A DNA stretch of 64,000 nucleotides from Phycisphaerales bacterium (GTDB taxonomy: Bacteria; Planctomycetota; Phycisphaerae; Phycisphaerales; SM1A02). The notes below the pieces were generated by a model. It ran no database searches and was not told the origin of the DNA. It worked only from the letters and a program-made list of their open reading frames with translations. Shown here in pieces: positions 51,448 to 60,456 of the stretch. The stretch spans positions 62,001 through 126,000 of the forward strand of contig JAQWTL010000025.1 in NCBI GenBank assembly GCA_029242715.1, given 5' to 3'. The position numbers and the translations under genes are program-made. The number at the start of each line of letters is the position of its first letter. The stretch's first letter is position 1.

Positions 51448-53340
51448 ATGTCCCGATCAATTTTTGCTTTTGTTACGGCGTTAGTTCTGTTTACTCAGGG
51501 CCTGTGTGCCGCTGTTATTCATGTTCCGGCTGACTACCCGACCATTCAGGATGCTGTCGATGCTTCCGTGAATGGCGATGTGATTCAAATTGCTGGTGGT
51601 ACCTGGTACGAGAATATTGACATCATCAGTAAGGGCATTGTTCTGCAAGGCAGTCAGGTCAAGGGTCAGCCGACCGTGATTGATGGCTCTGCCATGACGC
51701 AGGGCCCAACACAGGGAAGCACGATCCGATGCGTCAAAAATGCATCAGGTCTCGCTTTTTATGATCTCATGATCACAGGTGGTACAGGGACGCCGGGGCT
51801 TGGCACGCACTCGTCCCCTAATCCGAACAGCCTTCTTGGCGGTGGCGTCTACTGTGAAGATGCATCACCCGAATTTTCACGTTGTGCTATTTTTCATAAC
51901 ACGGCCTTTGATGGAGCCGGCGTCTTTTGTCGCATCGGATCGCCTCGTTTCATGGCTTGTACATTCAAGAGCAATTACTCAGCGAATGCCGTTAAATCCG
52001 GAGGCGGCGCCATCAATTGCTCAGAGTGCGAAGTCTACATAGCCCGATGCAGGTTTGATAACAACCGAGGCGATGCCGGCGGCGCATTGCGATTGATTGA
52101 TTCACGGAACGTCATAGAACATTGCACCTTCGAATCCAACAAGGGCCGAATTGGTGGAGCGGTAGGCATATTTTGTTGGAACACGAGTCCATTATCAATC
52201 ATCCATGGGTGCCATTTTACTTCAAACCAGGCGAATCTTCCGTCGTATCCGCAAATCCCATCTTCTTGTTCCTTTGGCGGCGCCGTGCATCAATTCGGTG
52301 GCGAACTGGATCTTGTCTCATGCCATTTCATCTCGAACGAATGCGAGCAACTTGGCGGAGCACTTTCGCAATCAACTGTTCGATTGAATGTCAGGCATTG
52401 TGAATTCCATGAGAATCACAGTGATATCAATGGCGGCGCCATCAGTTGCGGCCCGGTCATGGGAACCAATCTGGTGATTGGATCTGTGTTCACGATGAAT
52501 ACGGCAGGCGGTATGGGTGGGGCCGTATTTGGCACCAATGTAAACAGTGCCAGTCCTCGAATTCAATTCTGGAACACGCAGTTTTCATTGAATGAATCTG
52601 TTGGCAGAGGAGGCGCTGTCCGCCTGCTCGGAGGACAAGGATCCCCATGGGCGACAATTCCATTGAGATCATTTGTGAATTGCATCGTGTCTGACAATGT
52701 AAGCGGTCTTGGTGCCGCGATCGACATGGAACAATTTGCCGGTGATGTTGCCAACTGCACGATCGTAAACAATACCGGTGATGGTATTCGCTTCGGCAGT
52801 ACATCCATTTCTCAGCTCGCAGTCATATCGAACACAGTCATTCATGGGAACAGTGTGGCTCAGATCACGGCTCCCAATTCGAACATGCAGGTGTCCGATT
52901 GCATTATTGAAGGCGGCCTGGCATTCGGTACGAATGTTCAGGATGTTGATCCCGAACTGATCTTCAACGGGAACACCTATGGATTGATGTCGTCATCCCC
53001 ATGCCTGGACGCAGGCGATCCGTTCAATCTTCCATCTGATGAGCAGGATCTTGATAATGACGGAGACCTTACTGAGGCAATTCCTGTTGACCTTCTGTAC
53101 CAGGCACGTGAGCAGGATGGCGATGGTGATGGCTTGGTAGTCGTCGATATTGGTGCTATCGAAGTCTCAAGTGCAATCTGTAGTGCTGATCTGAATATGG
53201 ATGGCGTCGTTGATCTGCTCGACCTGATCATGTTGATTGCTCAATGGGGAACGTCCGGCAGCGCTGATTTGAATAACGATGGCGTTGTGGACATTCTGGA
53301 CCTTGTGACCATGACCAGTCTGTGGGGGCCTTGCCCCTGA
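51448..53340 (+). CDS. Secreted beta-helix protein with two dockerin-like repeats
   Basis: 630 residues from ATG 51448, with GGAG about seven bases upstream. Signal peptide 1-20 (ALVLFTQGLCAA). The mature start VIHVPADYPTIQDAVDAS, with NGDVIQIAGGTWYEN, is typical of planctomycete beta-helix proteins. The middle (about 80-520) has many GGA-x-x turns (GGGVYCEDASP, GGAINCSECE). The end has DLNMDGVVDLLDLIMLIAQWG and DLNNDGVVDILDLVTMTSLWG, then GPCP at the stop. A polysaccharide-binding or structural surface role is likely; no enzyme motif is clear. Confidence 0.85.
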   Translation: MSRSIFAFVTALVLFTQGLCAAVIHVPADYPTIQDAVDASVNGDVIQIAGGTWYENIDIISKGIVLQGSQVKGQPTVIDGSAMTQGPTQGSTIRCVKNASGLAFYDLMITGGTGTPGLGTHSSPNPNSLLGGGVYCEDASPEFSRCAIFHNTAFDGAGVFCRIGSPRFMACTFKSNYSANAVKSGGGAINCSECEVYIARCRFDNNRGDAGGALRLIDSRNVIEHCTFESNKGRIGGAVGIFCWNTSPLSIIHGCHFTSNQANLPSYPQIPSSCSFGGAVHQFGGELDLVSCHFISNECEQLGGALSQSTVRLNVRHCEFHENHSDINGGAISCGPVMGTNLVIGSVFTMNTAGGMGGAVFGTNVNSASPRIQFWNTQFSLNESVGRGGAVRLLGGQGSPWATIPLRSFVNCIVSDNVSGLGAAIDMEQFAGDVANCTIVNNTGDGIRFGSTSISQLAVISNTVIHGNSVAQITAPNSNMQVSDCIIEGGLAFGTNVQDVDPELIFNGNTYGLMSSSPCLDAGDPFNLPSDEQDLDNDGDLTEAIPVDLLYQAREQDGDGDGLVVVDIGAIEVSSAICSADLNMDGVVDLLDLIMLIAQWGTSGSADLNNDGVVDILDLVTMTSLWGPCP

Positions 53341-53358
53341 GGCCAAAGGGGAAGAAGG

Positions 53359-54237
53359 TCAGGACGGCAGCAGCAGCACCAGCCCAATGGGCAGGGTTAT
53401 GACCAGCCAGATATTGGTGCAGAAGATGAACATGGTCATCGGAGGCATGTCGGCGCCTGACTCTTTTCCCATCAACAGGTTGATCGTCGAAGAGGGGAGC
53501 ATTGAGAGCAGTACGACGACGACAAAGGCATCATTTTCCAAGCCCATGAGCAGGGCCGTGGAGATGCCGATGCCCAAGCATATCGTGTGGTGAATGGCAG
53601 ACAGCACGAGATTCTTCGGGAACCTGGTGATCTTGATTCCTGCCAGTGAAAAGCCCAGGGAAAACAGAAGCAGTGGAATCGCCAGTTGCCCGATCAAGGA
53701 GAGCGTCTTGTCGATGTAGGACGGTGGCTGGATGTGCACGAACATCAATAGGAGTCCCAGGATGATGCCATAGATGGTGATCTGGGACAGAGTGCGCTTC
53801 ACATTGATGCGACCTTCGGGAATCCACCAGCCCAAGGTGAATTGGGCAAACAGAATCACAGAGGCGTAGCCAAGTGCCAAGGCAAATCCAGTATTGCCAA
53901 ACCCGAGAAAGCCCAACGCGAGGCCGATGGACATGTTCTGGAGAGAAGCAGCTCCCAGGAATGTTCGAAGTGGCATCTTGAACAGACGAAGAAGCAGGTA
54001 GAAGATTCCCAAGAGGATGGTGAAGATGATCCCAGCTGAGATCAAAACTTCGACCAGTCCCTCGGGGACTGTCTTCTGTCTGGAAAAATGCGACACGATC
54101 AGGCAAGGGAGACTGATCTGCAGGATCAGCGGCACGATGGTGCGTGATACCCAGGGAAATTCCCGACGACCAAGAAGGTAGCCGAAGATCACCGTTGCAT
54201 AGATAGGGACAAGAATGTCGAGAATATTGATGAGCAC
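53359..54237 (-). CDS. AEC-family (auxin efflux carrier) transporter
   Basis: 292 residues from GTG 54237, which has GAGAAG upstream; a TTG at 54252 would add five residues. About ten membrane helices in two inverted halves, with LVPIYATVIFGYLLG at the start, the polar interrupted helix SLQNMSIGLALGF and the second ALLLFSLGFSLAG-like LAIPLLLFSLGFS. AEC carriers export organic acids such as malate or auxin-like compounds. It follows the Rieske gene in the same direction but has no evident link to iron-sulfur assembly. Confidence 0.85.
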   Translation of the reverse strand: MLINILDILVPIYATVIFGYLLGRREFPWVSRTIVPLILQISLPCLIVSHFSRQKTVPEGLVEVLISAGIIFTILLGIFYLLLRLFKMPLRTFLGAASLQNMSIGLALGFLGFGNTGFALALGYASVILFAQFTLGWWIPEGRINVKRTLSQITIYGIILGLLLMFVHIQPPSYIDKTLSLIGQLAIPLLLFSLGFSLAGIKITRFPKNLVLSAIHHTICLGIGISTALLMGLENDAFVVVVLLSMLPSSTINLLMGKESGADMPPMTMFIFCTNIWLVITLPIGLVLLLPS

Positions 54238-54270
54238 GGTGCTTCTCGCCAATGATCAATTGTCGAAGTA

Positions 54271-54579
54271 TCAGAGCTCGACTTCAATATCCTGGCCGTT
54301 GACCCTGACGTTGTATGTCACCAGATCTTCATCGGCGGGAGGTCCCGTGCACAGTCCGGTCCGTATGTCGAAGGTTGCATAGTGAAGAGGGCAGACGACC
54401 TCACCACCTTCGATATCTCCATCGGCAAGATCGGCTTCTACATGCGTACATGATGGAGAGGTGGCGAAGTACTCGCCTTCCAGGTTGTAGAGCGCAACTC
54501 GGGTTCCGGCGACGTCAACACAGAGGATGGCACCTGGTTCAAGATCGGTTATGGAAGCGGCCTTGTGATAATCGGGCAT
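54271..54579 (-). CDS. Rieske-type [2Fe-2S] ferredoxin
   Basis: 102 residues. The two Rieske motifs are SCTHVEAD (Cys44, His46) and VVCPLHYATFD (Cys63, His66), giving a two-Cys two-His cluster. Small soluble Rieske proteins of this kind often serve dioxygenases, but here it is the sixth gene of the suf operon, eight bases after the DUF59 gene. It may pass electrons to or receive a cluster from the SUF machinery; the partner is unknown. Confidence 0.92.
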   Translation of the reverse strand: MPDYHKAASITDLEPGAILCVDVAGTRVALYNLEGEYFATSPSCTHVEADLADGDIEGGEVVCPLHYATFDIRTGLCTGPPADEDLVTYNVRVNGQDIEVEL

Positions 54580-54586
54580 GGTGGCT

Positions 54587-54976
54587 TCAGTCCTGTTTCT
54601 TTCTATTGATCGAAAGCGAGGTGGGGGCTTTCTTCATGAACTTGGATGGATCGAATTTGCCTGTGAAATCCAGCTCCAGCCTGGCAACCTCGGACATCAT
54701 CTCCGGCACCCATGTTGGCTCCCAGACGAGTTCGACCGTTGCAGAGGTGACGCCCTCTACGGCGGCTACGGCTGCCTGGACCTGGCCGGGGATTACCTCA
54801 GCCATTGGGCAATTCGGTGTCGTGAGGGTCATGCGTATTGATGCAGCACCATTCTCATCAACAGTGACATCGTAGATCAGTCCCAGGTCGTGGATGTTGA
54901 CCGGGATTTCAGGATCATGGACCTTTCGGAGGGCCTTGACGATGCGGTCATTGATGTCATTTGGTTGGTCACTCAT
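54587..54976 (-). CDS. SufT-like DUF59/MIP18-family protein
   Basis: 129 residues. ALRKVHDPEIPVNIHDLGLIYDV and LTTPNCPMAE (Cys56) are the conserved parts of the MIP18 (DUF59) family, whose suf-linked members help mature iron-sulfur proteins. The C-terminal 40 residues (after VWEPTWVPEMMSE) are longer than in the smallest members. The start overlaps the sufS stop by four bases (ATGA). Confidence 0.9.
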   Translation of the reverse strand: MSDQPNDINDRIVKALRKVHDPEIPVNIHDLGLIYDVTVDENGAASIRMTLTTPNCPMAEVIPGQVQAAVAAVEGVTSATVELVWEPTWVPEMMSEVARLELDFTGKFDPSKFMKKAPTSLSINRKKQD

Positions 54977-56238
54977 CCGAACACCTCGATAACTCGACGA
55001 AGGGCGACATCCAGTGCCTTGATGTCTGAATCGTCGTTGAATACGCCAACGGAAGCCCGCACCGTTGCAGGCACATCAAAGTGCTGCATCGTGGGCTGTG
55101 CACAATGGTGGCCCGTGCGAACGGCAACCCCATGACGATCAAGCATCGTTCCGACATCATGCGGATGGAGCCCGTCTACCATGAAAGACACGGCGGCTGC
55201 TCGAGGCACCGGATGCCCGATCAGATTGACTCGAGGGATTGCTTCGAGCATGGCTGCCAGTGATTCAACTAATGAATGTTCATGTGTAGCAATGGAATCC
55301 ATGGTGAGGTTCCGCAGCCAATTGACGGCGGCACCAAGACCAATCGCGCCAGCAATATGAGGCGTGCCGGCTTCAAACTTCCAGGGAAGCTTGTTCCATG
55401 TTGTCTCTGAGAACGTGACTTTGTCGATCATGTCGCCGCCACCCTGCCAGGGAGGCATGGCTTCAAGAAGGCTTTCGCGTCCCCACAGGCAGCCGATGCC
55501 TGTCGGGCCATACATCTTGTGACCTGAGAAGACAATGAAGTCGGCATCAAGTGCCTTTACGTCAACTGAGCGATGGGGCAGTGCCTGAGTCGCATCCACC
55601 AGAGTCGTTGCGCCGGCCTGTTTGGCCAGTGAGATGATTTCCTCAATCGGGTTGACGGTGCCCAATGCATTGGAGATCCATGTTGCCGATACGAGTTTTG
55701 TCCGGTTGCTGATCAGATCCCGCAGGGCTGCCATGTCGAGCATGCCGCGGTCATCCATCGGTGCGACCTGAAGTTCAATACCCAGGCGATCCCGAAGCAG
55801 TTGCCATGGAACGATGTTCGCATGGTGCTCCATCTCGGTCACGAGAATCTCATCACCAGAACTCAATCCCATTGGTCCCCAGGCATTGGCTACCAGGTTG
55901 ATTGCTTCAGTGGCACTGCGCGTAAAGATGATTTCATTGGAGGAAGAGGCATTGATGAAGTCGCCAATGTCCTGGCGTGCCGTTTCAAAGGCCTCGGTAG
56001 CCTCGACGCTTAATGCGTGAGCTGCCCGATGGACATTGGCTGTGCCCTGGGTGTAATGGCTGTCCACAGCATCGATGACTGCTCTTGGCTTTGGTGTAGT
56101 TGCCGAGTTGTCGAGATAGACGAGCTGCTTGTCATGGACCTTGCGTTCCAACAGCGGGAATTCCGCGCGGATTGCAGGGATGTCCAGGGGCGAACTAGTC
56201 TGGGATTGGCCAGGCATGCTTGACAGCCTACCGGTCAT
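54973..56238 (-). CDS. sufS: Cysteine desulfurase SufS
   Basis: 421 residues. A PLP-dependent enzyme that takes sulfur from cysteine for cluster assembly. VYLDNSATTPKP and the TEMEHHANIVPW segment are typical of the SufS/CsdB group. PLP is bound by Lys241 in SGHKMYGPTG, and the active Cys379 lies in RTGHHCAQP, in the short rigid loop of group II enzymes. Overlaps both neighbours by four bases. No SufE or SufU is in the window, so the sulfur acceptor is unclear. Confidence 0.96.
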   Translation of the reverse strand: MTGRLSSMPGQSQTSSPLDIPAIRAEFPLLERKVHDKQLVYLDNSATTPKPRAVIDAVDSHYTQGTANVHRAAHALSVEATEAFETARQDIGDFINASSSNEIIFTRSATEAINLVANAWGPMGLSSGDEILVTEMEHHANIVPWQLLRDRLGIELQVAPMDDRGMLDMAALRDLISNRTKLVSATWISNALGTVNPIEEIISLAKQAGATTLVDATQALPHRSVDVKALDADFIVFSGHKMYGPTGIGCLWGRESLLEAMPPWQGGGDMIDKVTFSETTWNKLPWKFEAGTPHIAGAIGLGAAVNWLRNLTMDSIATHEHSLVESLAAMLEAIPRVNLIGHPVPRAAAVSFMVDGLHPHDVGTMLDRHGVAVRTGHHCAQPTMQHFDVPATVRASVGVFNDDSDIKALDVALRRVIEVFG

Positions 56239-57569
56239 TCGATCATCGCGAGATGTTCAGCAGCGGGAAGTCGGTTCCGGAGAAGCACCATGGCCTGGGA
56301 ACGGAGTGATGGTGGGGCAACATCATCAAGAATCTCCCCGGCAAAGGCCTGTACAAGCATGCTCCGGGCTGCTTCAGTTGGAACACCACGGGCTTGCAAG
56401 TAGAACAGTGCTTCCGCATCCAATTCACCGACAGTAGCCCCGTGAGTGCACTTGACGTCATCCGCGTAAATCTCGAGTTGCGGTCTCGCGGTAGATCGAG
56501 CGGTCGGTGAGAGCAGGAGATTCCGGTTTGTCTGGACTGCGTCTGTCTTCTGGGCACCTTCAGCGACATAGATCCGGCCAGTGAATGCAGCAGTTGATTC
56601 ATCTTCCAGAACGTGCTTGAAGGCTTCTCGGCTTCTGCAGTTGGGAACCATATGATTGACCTGAAGCAGATTCTCTACATGTCGCTTGCCATGTCCGAGG
56701 GCCAGGCCGTGCAGGATGGCATTGCTGTGCTCACCGGCAAGGGTCCCTCGCATCCGGGTTCGCACGACGGGGCCATCGAACGCCAGTACACAGGAAGAGA
56801 CCTCGGTATTCGAACCTTGATGAAGTGCCAGGTCGCCTAAGTGCCATGTGCCGGCACCTTCCTGAACCATTCGATAATGGTCGAGATTCACGTTGTCGCC
56901 TGCAATCAGTTCAGTAACGGGTGTAGTCAGAATCGTGTTCTCACTGGTTCCCACGTGTGATTCGATTACGGTTCCTTTGGCATTGTTTCCGGCAACGATG
57001 AGGACGCGTGGATGCACGGAAACAGGTTCTTCACCACCCTTTGATAAGAAGATGAGATGCAGTGGTTCCTGCATCGACGCTCCATCTTCAATTTCGACCA
57101 GAACACCGTCTGTGAGCAGTGCCGTCGAGAGTGCTGAGGCGGGATCGTCTTGCCAATCGGCATGCGCTGACAGACGGTCAATCAGGCGATTAGGATCGTT
57201 GGCCAGCAGGCTGCTGATCCGATCAATTTGAACGCCGGGCATGCTTGGTGCTGTTGAACAGGATGCTTGATAGACACCATCGACAAAGACCATTCTTGGC
57301 ATGTCATCATCGAGCATGAACGGCGTAATCGCATCCATGTCCGTGGTGCTGGAAGGGTCAGCGGCGGCAAAATCAATCGAGGCAATCGGCCGCGTATCGG
57401 TGTATCGCCAGGCTTCGTCCCGCATGCTGGGCCAGAGCATGTCCTGGAAGCGAGCGAGGGCCTCTGTTCGACTTTTGGTGAAGCCGTCCTGCGCGATGGC
57501 CTTGGAGCGATCGCTGAAAGTGCATGGTTGGTTGGTAGTCATGGTAGGCATGGTATTTCTTCGATTCAC
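56235..57569 (-). CDS. sufD: SUF scaffold complex subunit SufD
   Basis: 444 residues from GTG 57569, which overlaps the sufC stop (GTGA); ATG 57551 and 57542 are alternatives. The central beta-helix and the C-terminal EIYADDVKCTHGATVGELD, with LQARGVPTEAARSMLVQAF, are SufB/SufD signatures. SufD pairs with SufB on a SufC dimer to build clusters. Order and overlaps indicate one polycistronic message. Confidence 0.95.
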   Translation of the reverse strand: MNRRNTMPTMTTNQPCTFSDRSKAIAQDGFTKSRTEALARFQDMLWPSMRDEAWRYTDTRPIASIDFAAADPSSTTDMDAITPFMLDDDMPRMVFVDGVYQASCSTAPSMPGVQIDRISSLLANDPNRLIDRLSAHADWQDDPASALSTALLTDGVLVEIEDGASMQEPLHLIFLSKGGEEPVSVHPRVLIVAGNNAKGTVIESHVGTSENTILTTPVTELIAGDNVNLDHYRMVQEGAGTWHLGDLALHQGSNTEVSSCVLAFDGPVVRTRMRGTLAGEHSNAILHGLALGHGKRHVENLLQVNHMVPNCRSREAFKHVLEDESTAAFTGRIYVAEGAQKTDAVQTNRNLLLSPTARSTARPQLEIYADDVKCTHGATVGELDAEALFYLQARGVPTEAARSMLVQAFAGEILDDVAPPSLRSQAMVLLRNRLPAAEHLAMIE

Positions 57570-58324
57570 GCGTCGACAGCGTTCTCCTGCTCTACCCAGG
57601 CGTAGCCATGCTCTTCGAGATCCATGGCGAGTTGCTTGTCACCGGTACGGATGATGCGACCATCCACAAGAACATGCACGACGTCAGGAATGATGTAACT
57701 CAACAGTCTCTGATAATGCGTGATCAGGAGGAATGATCGATCGGGAGATCGCATCTTGTTCACACCATCAGAGACGATTTTCAGAGCATCGATATCAAGG
57801 CCGGAATCAGTTTCATCCAGAATGCAGGCAGTGGGTTCGAGCATTGCCATCTGGAAGATTTCAGCACGTTTCTTTTCGCCACCTGAGAAGCCACCATTGA
57901 CCGGCCGATCCAGAAGATCCAGATCGAGTTCAACCAAGTTGGCTCTTTCTTTTACAAGACTGAGAAACTCATAGGCGTCCAGTTCATCCTGGCCACGATT
58001 CTTTCGAATGGAATTGATGGCGGTTCGGAGGAAATACTTCATGGTCACGCCGGGGATTTCGACGGGGTACTGAAAAGCCATGAAGAGCCCTGCGGCTGCA
58101 CGCTCATGTGGATCGGCTTCCAGGAGATCATGGCCATTCAGGACGATTGATCCGTCGGTGACTTCATAGGCCTCGTCGCCGGCAAGCACCTTGGCGAGTG
58201 TGCTCTTGCCGGAACCGTTGGGTCCCATGAGCGAGTGAACTTCTCCGTCCTTGATGGAGAGGTCGATGCCTCGCAGGATAGGTTGGCCGTCGATGGAAGC
58301 GTGAAGGTTCGTGATCTGGAGCAT
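57566..58324 (-). CDS. sufC: SUF ATPase SufC
   Basis: 252 residues from ATG 58324 (MLQITNLHASI). ABC-type ATPase with Walker A GPNGSGKST (residues 34-42), signature NGGFSGGEKKR, and Walker B ACILDETDSGLD. SufC energises the SufB-SufD scaffold. There is no clear ribosome site before the ATG; 62 bases separate it from sufB. The frame is open for another 210 bases upstream but that part overlaps sufB. Confidence 0.96.
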   Translation of the reverse strand: MLQITNLHASIDGQPILRGIDLSIKDGEVHSLMGPNGSGKSTLAKVLAGDEAYEVTDGSIVLNGHDLLEADPHERAAAGLFMAFQYPVEIPGVTMKYFLRTAINSIRKNRGQDELDAYEFLSLVKERANLVELDLDLLDRPVNGGFSGGEKKRAEIFQMAMLEPTACILDETDSGLDIDALKIVSDGVNKMRSPDRSFLLITHYQRLLSYIIPDVVHVLVDGRIIRTGDKQLAMDLEEHGYAWVEQENAVDA

Positions 58325-58386
58325 GGGAGGCTTTCGGTCGTGTACTTGTTGATTCAGGTGGTTTCTGTTTAGTAATGCGAAGTGGC

Positions 58387-59850
58387 TCAGCCCACGCTGT
58401 CCTCGAGACTGACCTCGAGAAGCTTGCGAGCTTCCACGGCGAATTCCATGGGGAGTTCTGCGAGAACTTCGCGGCAGAACCCGTTGACGATCATGGAGAC
58501 CGCATCTTCGGGCGAGATGCCGCGTTGGTTGCAATAGAAGATCTGGTCTTCTCCGATCTTGGAGGTGGAAGCTTCGTGTTCGACCTGCGCCGTATCATTT
58601 CCAACTTCGATCACGGGGAATGTATGTGCTCCACATTCTTCACCCATCAACATCGAGTCGCATTGGGTGTAGTTGCGTGCATTGGTGGCTCCACGACGAA
58701 TGTTGACCATGCCTCTGTAGGTGTTGTGGCCATGTCCGGCGGAAATGCCCTTTGAGACGATGTTGCTTCGCGTGTTCTTCCCAATGTGGATCATCTTGGT
58801 GCCCGTGTCGGCCTGTTGCTTCATATTGGTGAGTGCAACAGAGTAGAACTCTCCGATCGAGTCATCGCCCTTGAGAATGCAACTGGGATATTTCCAGGTA
58901 ATGGCCGAGCCGGTTTCAACTTGTGTCCAGGAGATGTGACTGCGGTTGCCTTTGCAGAGCCCTCGCTTGGTGACGAAGTTGAAGATGCCACCGACGCCAT
59001 TTTCATCACCGGGGTACCAGTTCTGGATGGTCGAGTACTTGATCTCTGCATCATCCATGGCGACAAGTTCGACCACGGCGGCATGCAACTGGTTCTCATC
59101 TCGCATCGGGGCGGTGCAGCCTTCCAGATAGGAGACATAGGCATTGTCATCAGCAACGATGAGCGTGCGTTCAAACTGGCCGGTATTCAGGGCGTTGATC
59201 CTGAAGTACGTGCTCAGTTCCATGGGGCAACGGACACCCTTGGGGATGTAGACGAATGATCCATCTGTGAAGACGGCGGAGTTGAGCGCGGCGAAATAAT
59301 TGTCCTTGGCGGGAACAACAGATCCCAGATATTTGCGGATCAGTTCAGGATGCTCCTGCACAGCTTCAGAGAAGGAGCAGAAGATGACGCCATGCTCCTT
59401 GAGCTTGTCACGGAAGGTCGTGGCCACGGAGACACTGTCGAAGACAGCATCGACCGCAACACCTGCCAAGGCAGCTCGTTCTTCCAAGGGAATGCCGAGT
59501 TTCTCGTAAGTCTCGAGCAGTTTCGGATCGACTTCATCGAGACTCTTTGGCCGGTCTTCATCAGACTTGGGCGCGGAGTAGTAACTGATGGCTTGGTAAT
59601 CGATCGGCCCCCAGGGGTGATCGGGAAAGTGAGCCCACAGGGGCTCTTCCATAGTCAGCCAGTGCCGGTAGGCCTCCAGCCGCCATTCCAGCAACCATTC
59701 CGGCTCCTTCTTCTTTGCTGAGATAAAGCGGATTACACCCTCATCAAGGCCTGGTGGCACGGTATCGGCATCGATATCCGTGACAAAGCCCCAACGGTAA
59801 TCCGATTGCTCAGCCCATTGATCGAGCATGGCATTGGGATCAGTGGTCAT
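58387..59850 (-). CDS. sufB: SUF scaffold subunit SufB
   Basis: 487 residues, full length. Early segment [11 protein letters not shown] and [19 protein letters not shown], then [23 protein letters not shown] and [17 protein letters not shown]; the cluster-assembly region near the end has [10 protein letters not shown] and [16 protein letters not shown]. First gene of the operon sufB-C-D-S-DUF59-Rieske. The divergent A-type carrier gene starts 183 bases away. Confidence 0.97.
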   Translation of the reverse strand: MTTDPNAMLDQWAEQSDYRWGFVTDIDADTVPPGLDEGVIRFISAKKKEPEWLLEWRLEAYRHWLTMEEPLWAHFPDHPWGPIDYQAISYYSAPKSDEDRPKSLDEVDPKLLETYEKLGIPLEERAALAGVAVDAVFDSVSVATTFRDKLKEHGVIFCSFSEAVQEHPELIRKYLGSVVPAKDNYFAALNSAVFTDGSFVYIPKGVRCPMELSTYFRINALNTGQFERTLIVADDNAYVSYLEGCTAPMRDENQLHAAVVELVAMDDAEIKYSTIQNWYPGDENGVGGIFNFVTKRGLCKGNRSHISWTQVETGSAITWKYPSCILKGDDSIGEFYSVALTNMKQQADTGTKMIHIGKNTRSNIVSKGISAGHGHNTYRGMVNIRRGATNARNYTQCDSMLMGEECGAHTFPVIEVGNDTAQVEHEASTSKIGEDQIFYCNQRGISPEDAVSMIVNGFCREVLAELPMEFAVEARKLLEVSLEDSVG

Positions 59851-60033
59851 CGAGTTTCAGGCTCCAGGGCGGGATTGCTGAGAGGGTTAAAAGTGCTAGC
59901 TCATTATTGTAAGTTGCACCTTAGAATCATTCCACAATACACCGCTTGAAACCCGGTATTGAGGCTATAATTGCGGATCTGGATGGCCCACCTGCCAGGG
60001 GCTCCTTATTCAACCTTGTTTAGGATGAAAACC
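59851..60033. promoter_or_regulatory. Divergent promoter region of sufB and the A-type carrier gene
   Basis: A perfect TATAAT lies at 59966-59971 on the plus strand with TTGAAA 14 bases upstream (short of the usual 17), a plausible promoter for the carrier gene. ATTGT and ACAAT form a loose inverted repeat around 59906-59938. AT-rich bases in the middle suggest a minus-strand promoter for sufB, but I could not place it. No classic IscR or SufR operator was recognised. Confidence 0.45.
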
Positions 60034-60414
60034 ATGCCTGTCACTGTCACCGATACAGCAGCCCAAGAGATCGCCTCAATCATCAAGCAGCAGGAGCTCT
60101 CGGCTGAAAGCGTCCGTCTCAGGGTGGGCGTCAAGGGAGGTGGATGTTCCGGTTTCAACTACCTCCTGGATCTCACGGAGAACACCAAGGACACCGATGA
60201 GAGCTGGGAATACCGTTTCAATCTCTCTCAGGTCCCTTCTGCTGATGGGGCGGGAGAGGAAATTGCCATCAGGGTGGTCTGTGACCCCAAGTCCTATCTG
60301 TACCTGAATGGCACAGAAATCGACTTCAAGGACGAAATCATGGGCCGTGGGTTTGTCTTCAACAACCCTAATGCGACCAGCACTTGCGGCTGTGGCAGTA
60401 GTTTCTCGGCCTGA
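60034..60414 (+). CDS. A-type iron-sulfur carrier (IscA/SufA/ErpA family)
   Basis: 126 residues from ATG 60034, with AGGA eight bases upstream; ATG 60025 is an alternative. The three ligand cysteines are Cys38 in GVKGGGCSGF and Cys118 and Cys120 in TSTCGCGSSF. These proteins deliver clusters made by SUF. The length is slightly above average because of a loop near residues 55-75. It is divergent from the suf operon and so may share its regulation. Confidence 0.95.
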   Translation: MPVTVTDTAAQEIASIIKQQELSAESVRLRVGVKGGGCSGFNYLLDLTENTKDTDESWEYRFNLSQVPSADGAGEEIAIRVVCDPKSYLYLNGTEIDFKDEIMGRGFVFNNPNATSTCGCGSSFSA

Positions 60415-60456
60415 TCACGCTCAAATCCACGTCCGCTCAGGGTACACTCGTCTCCT

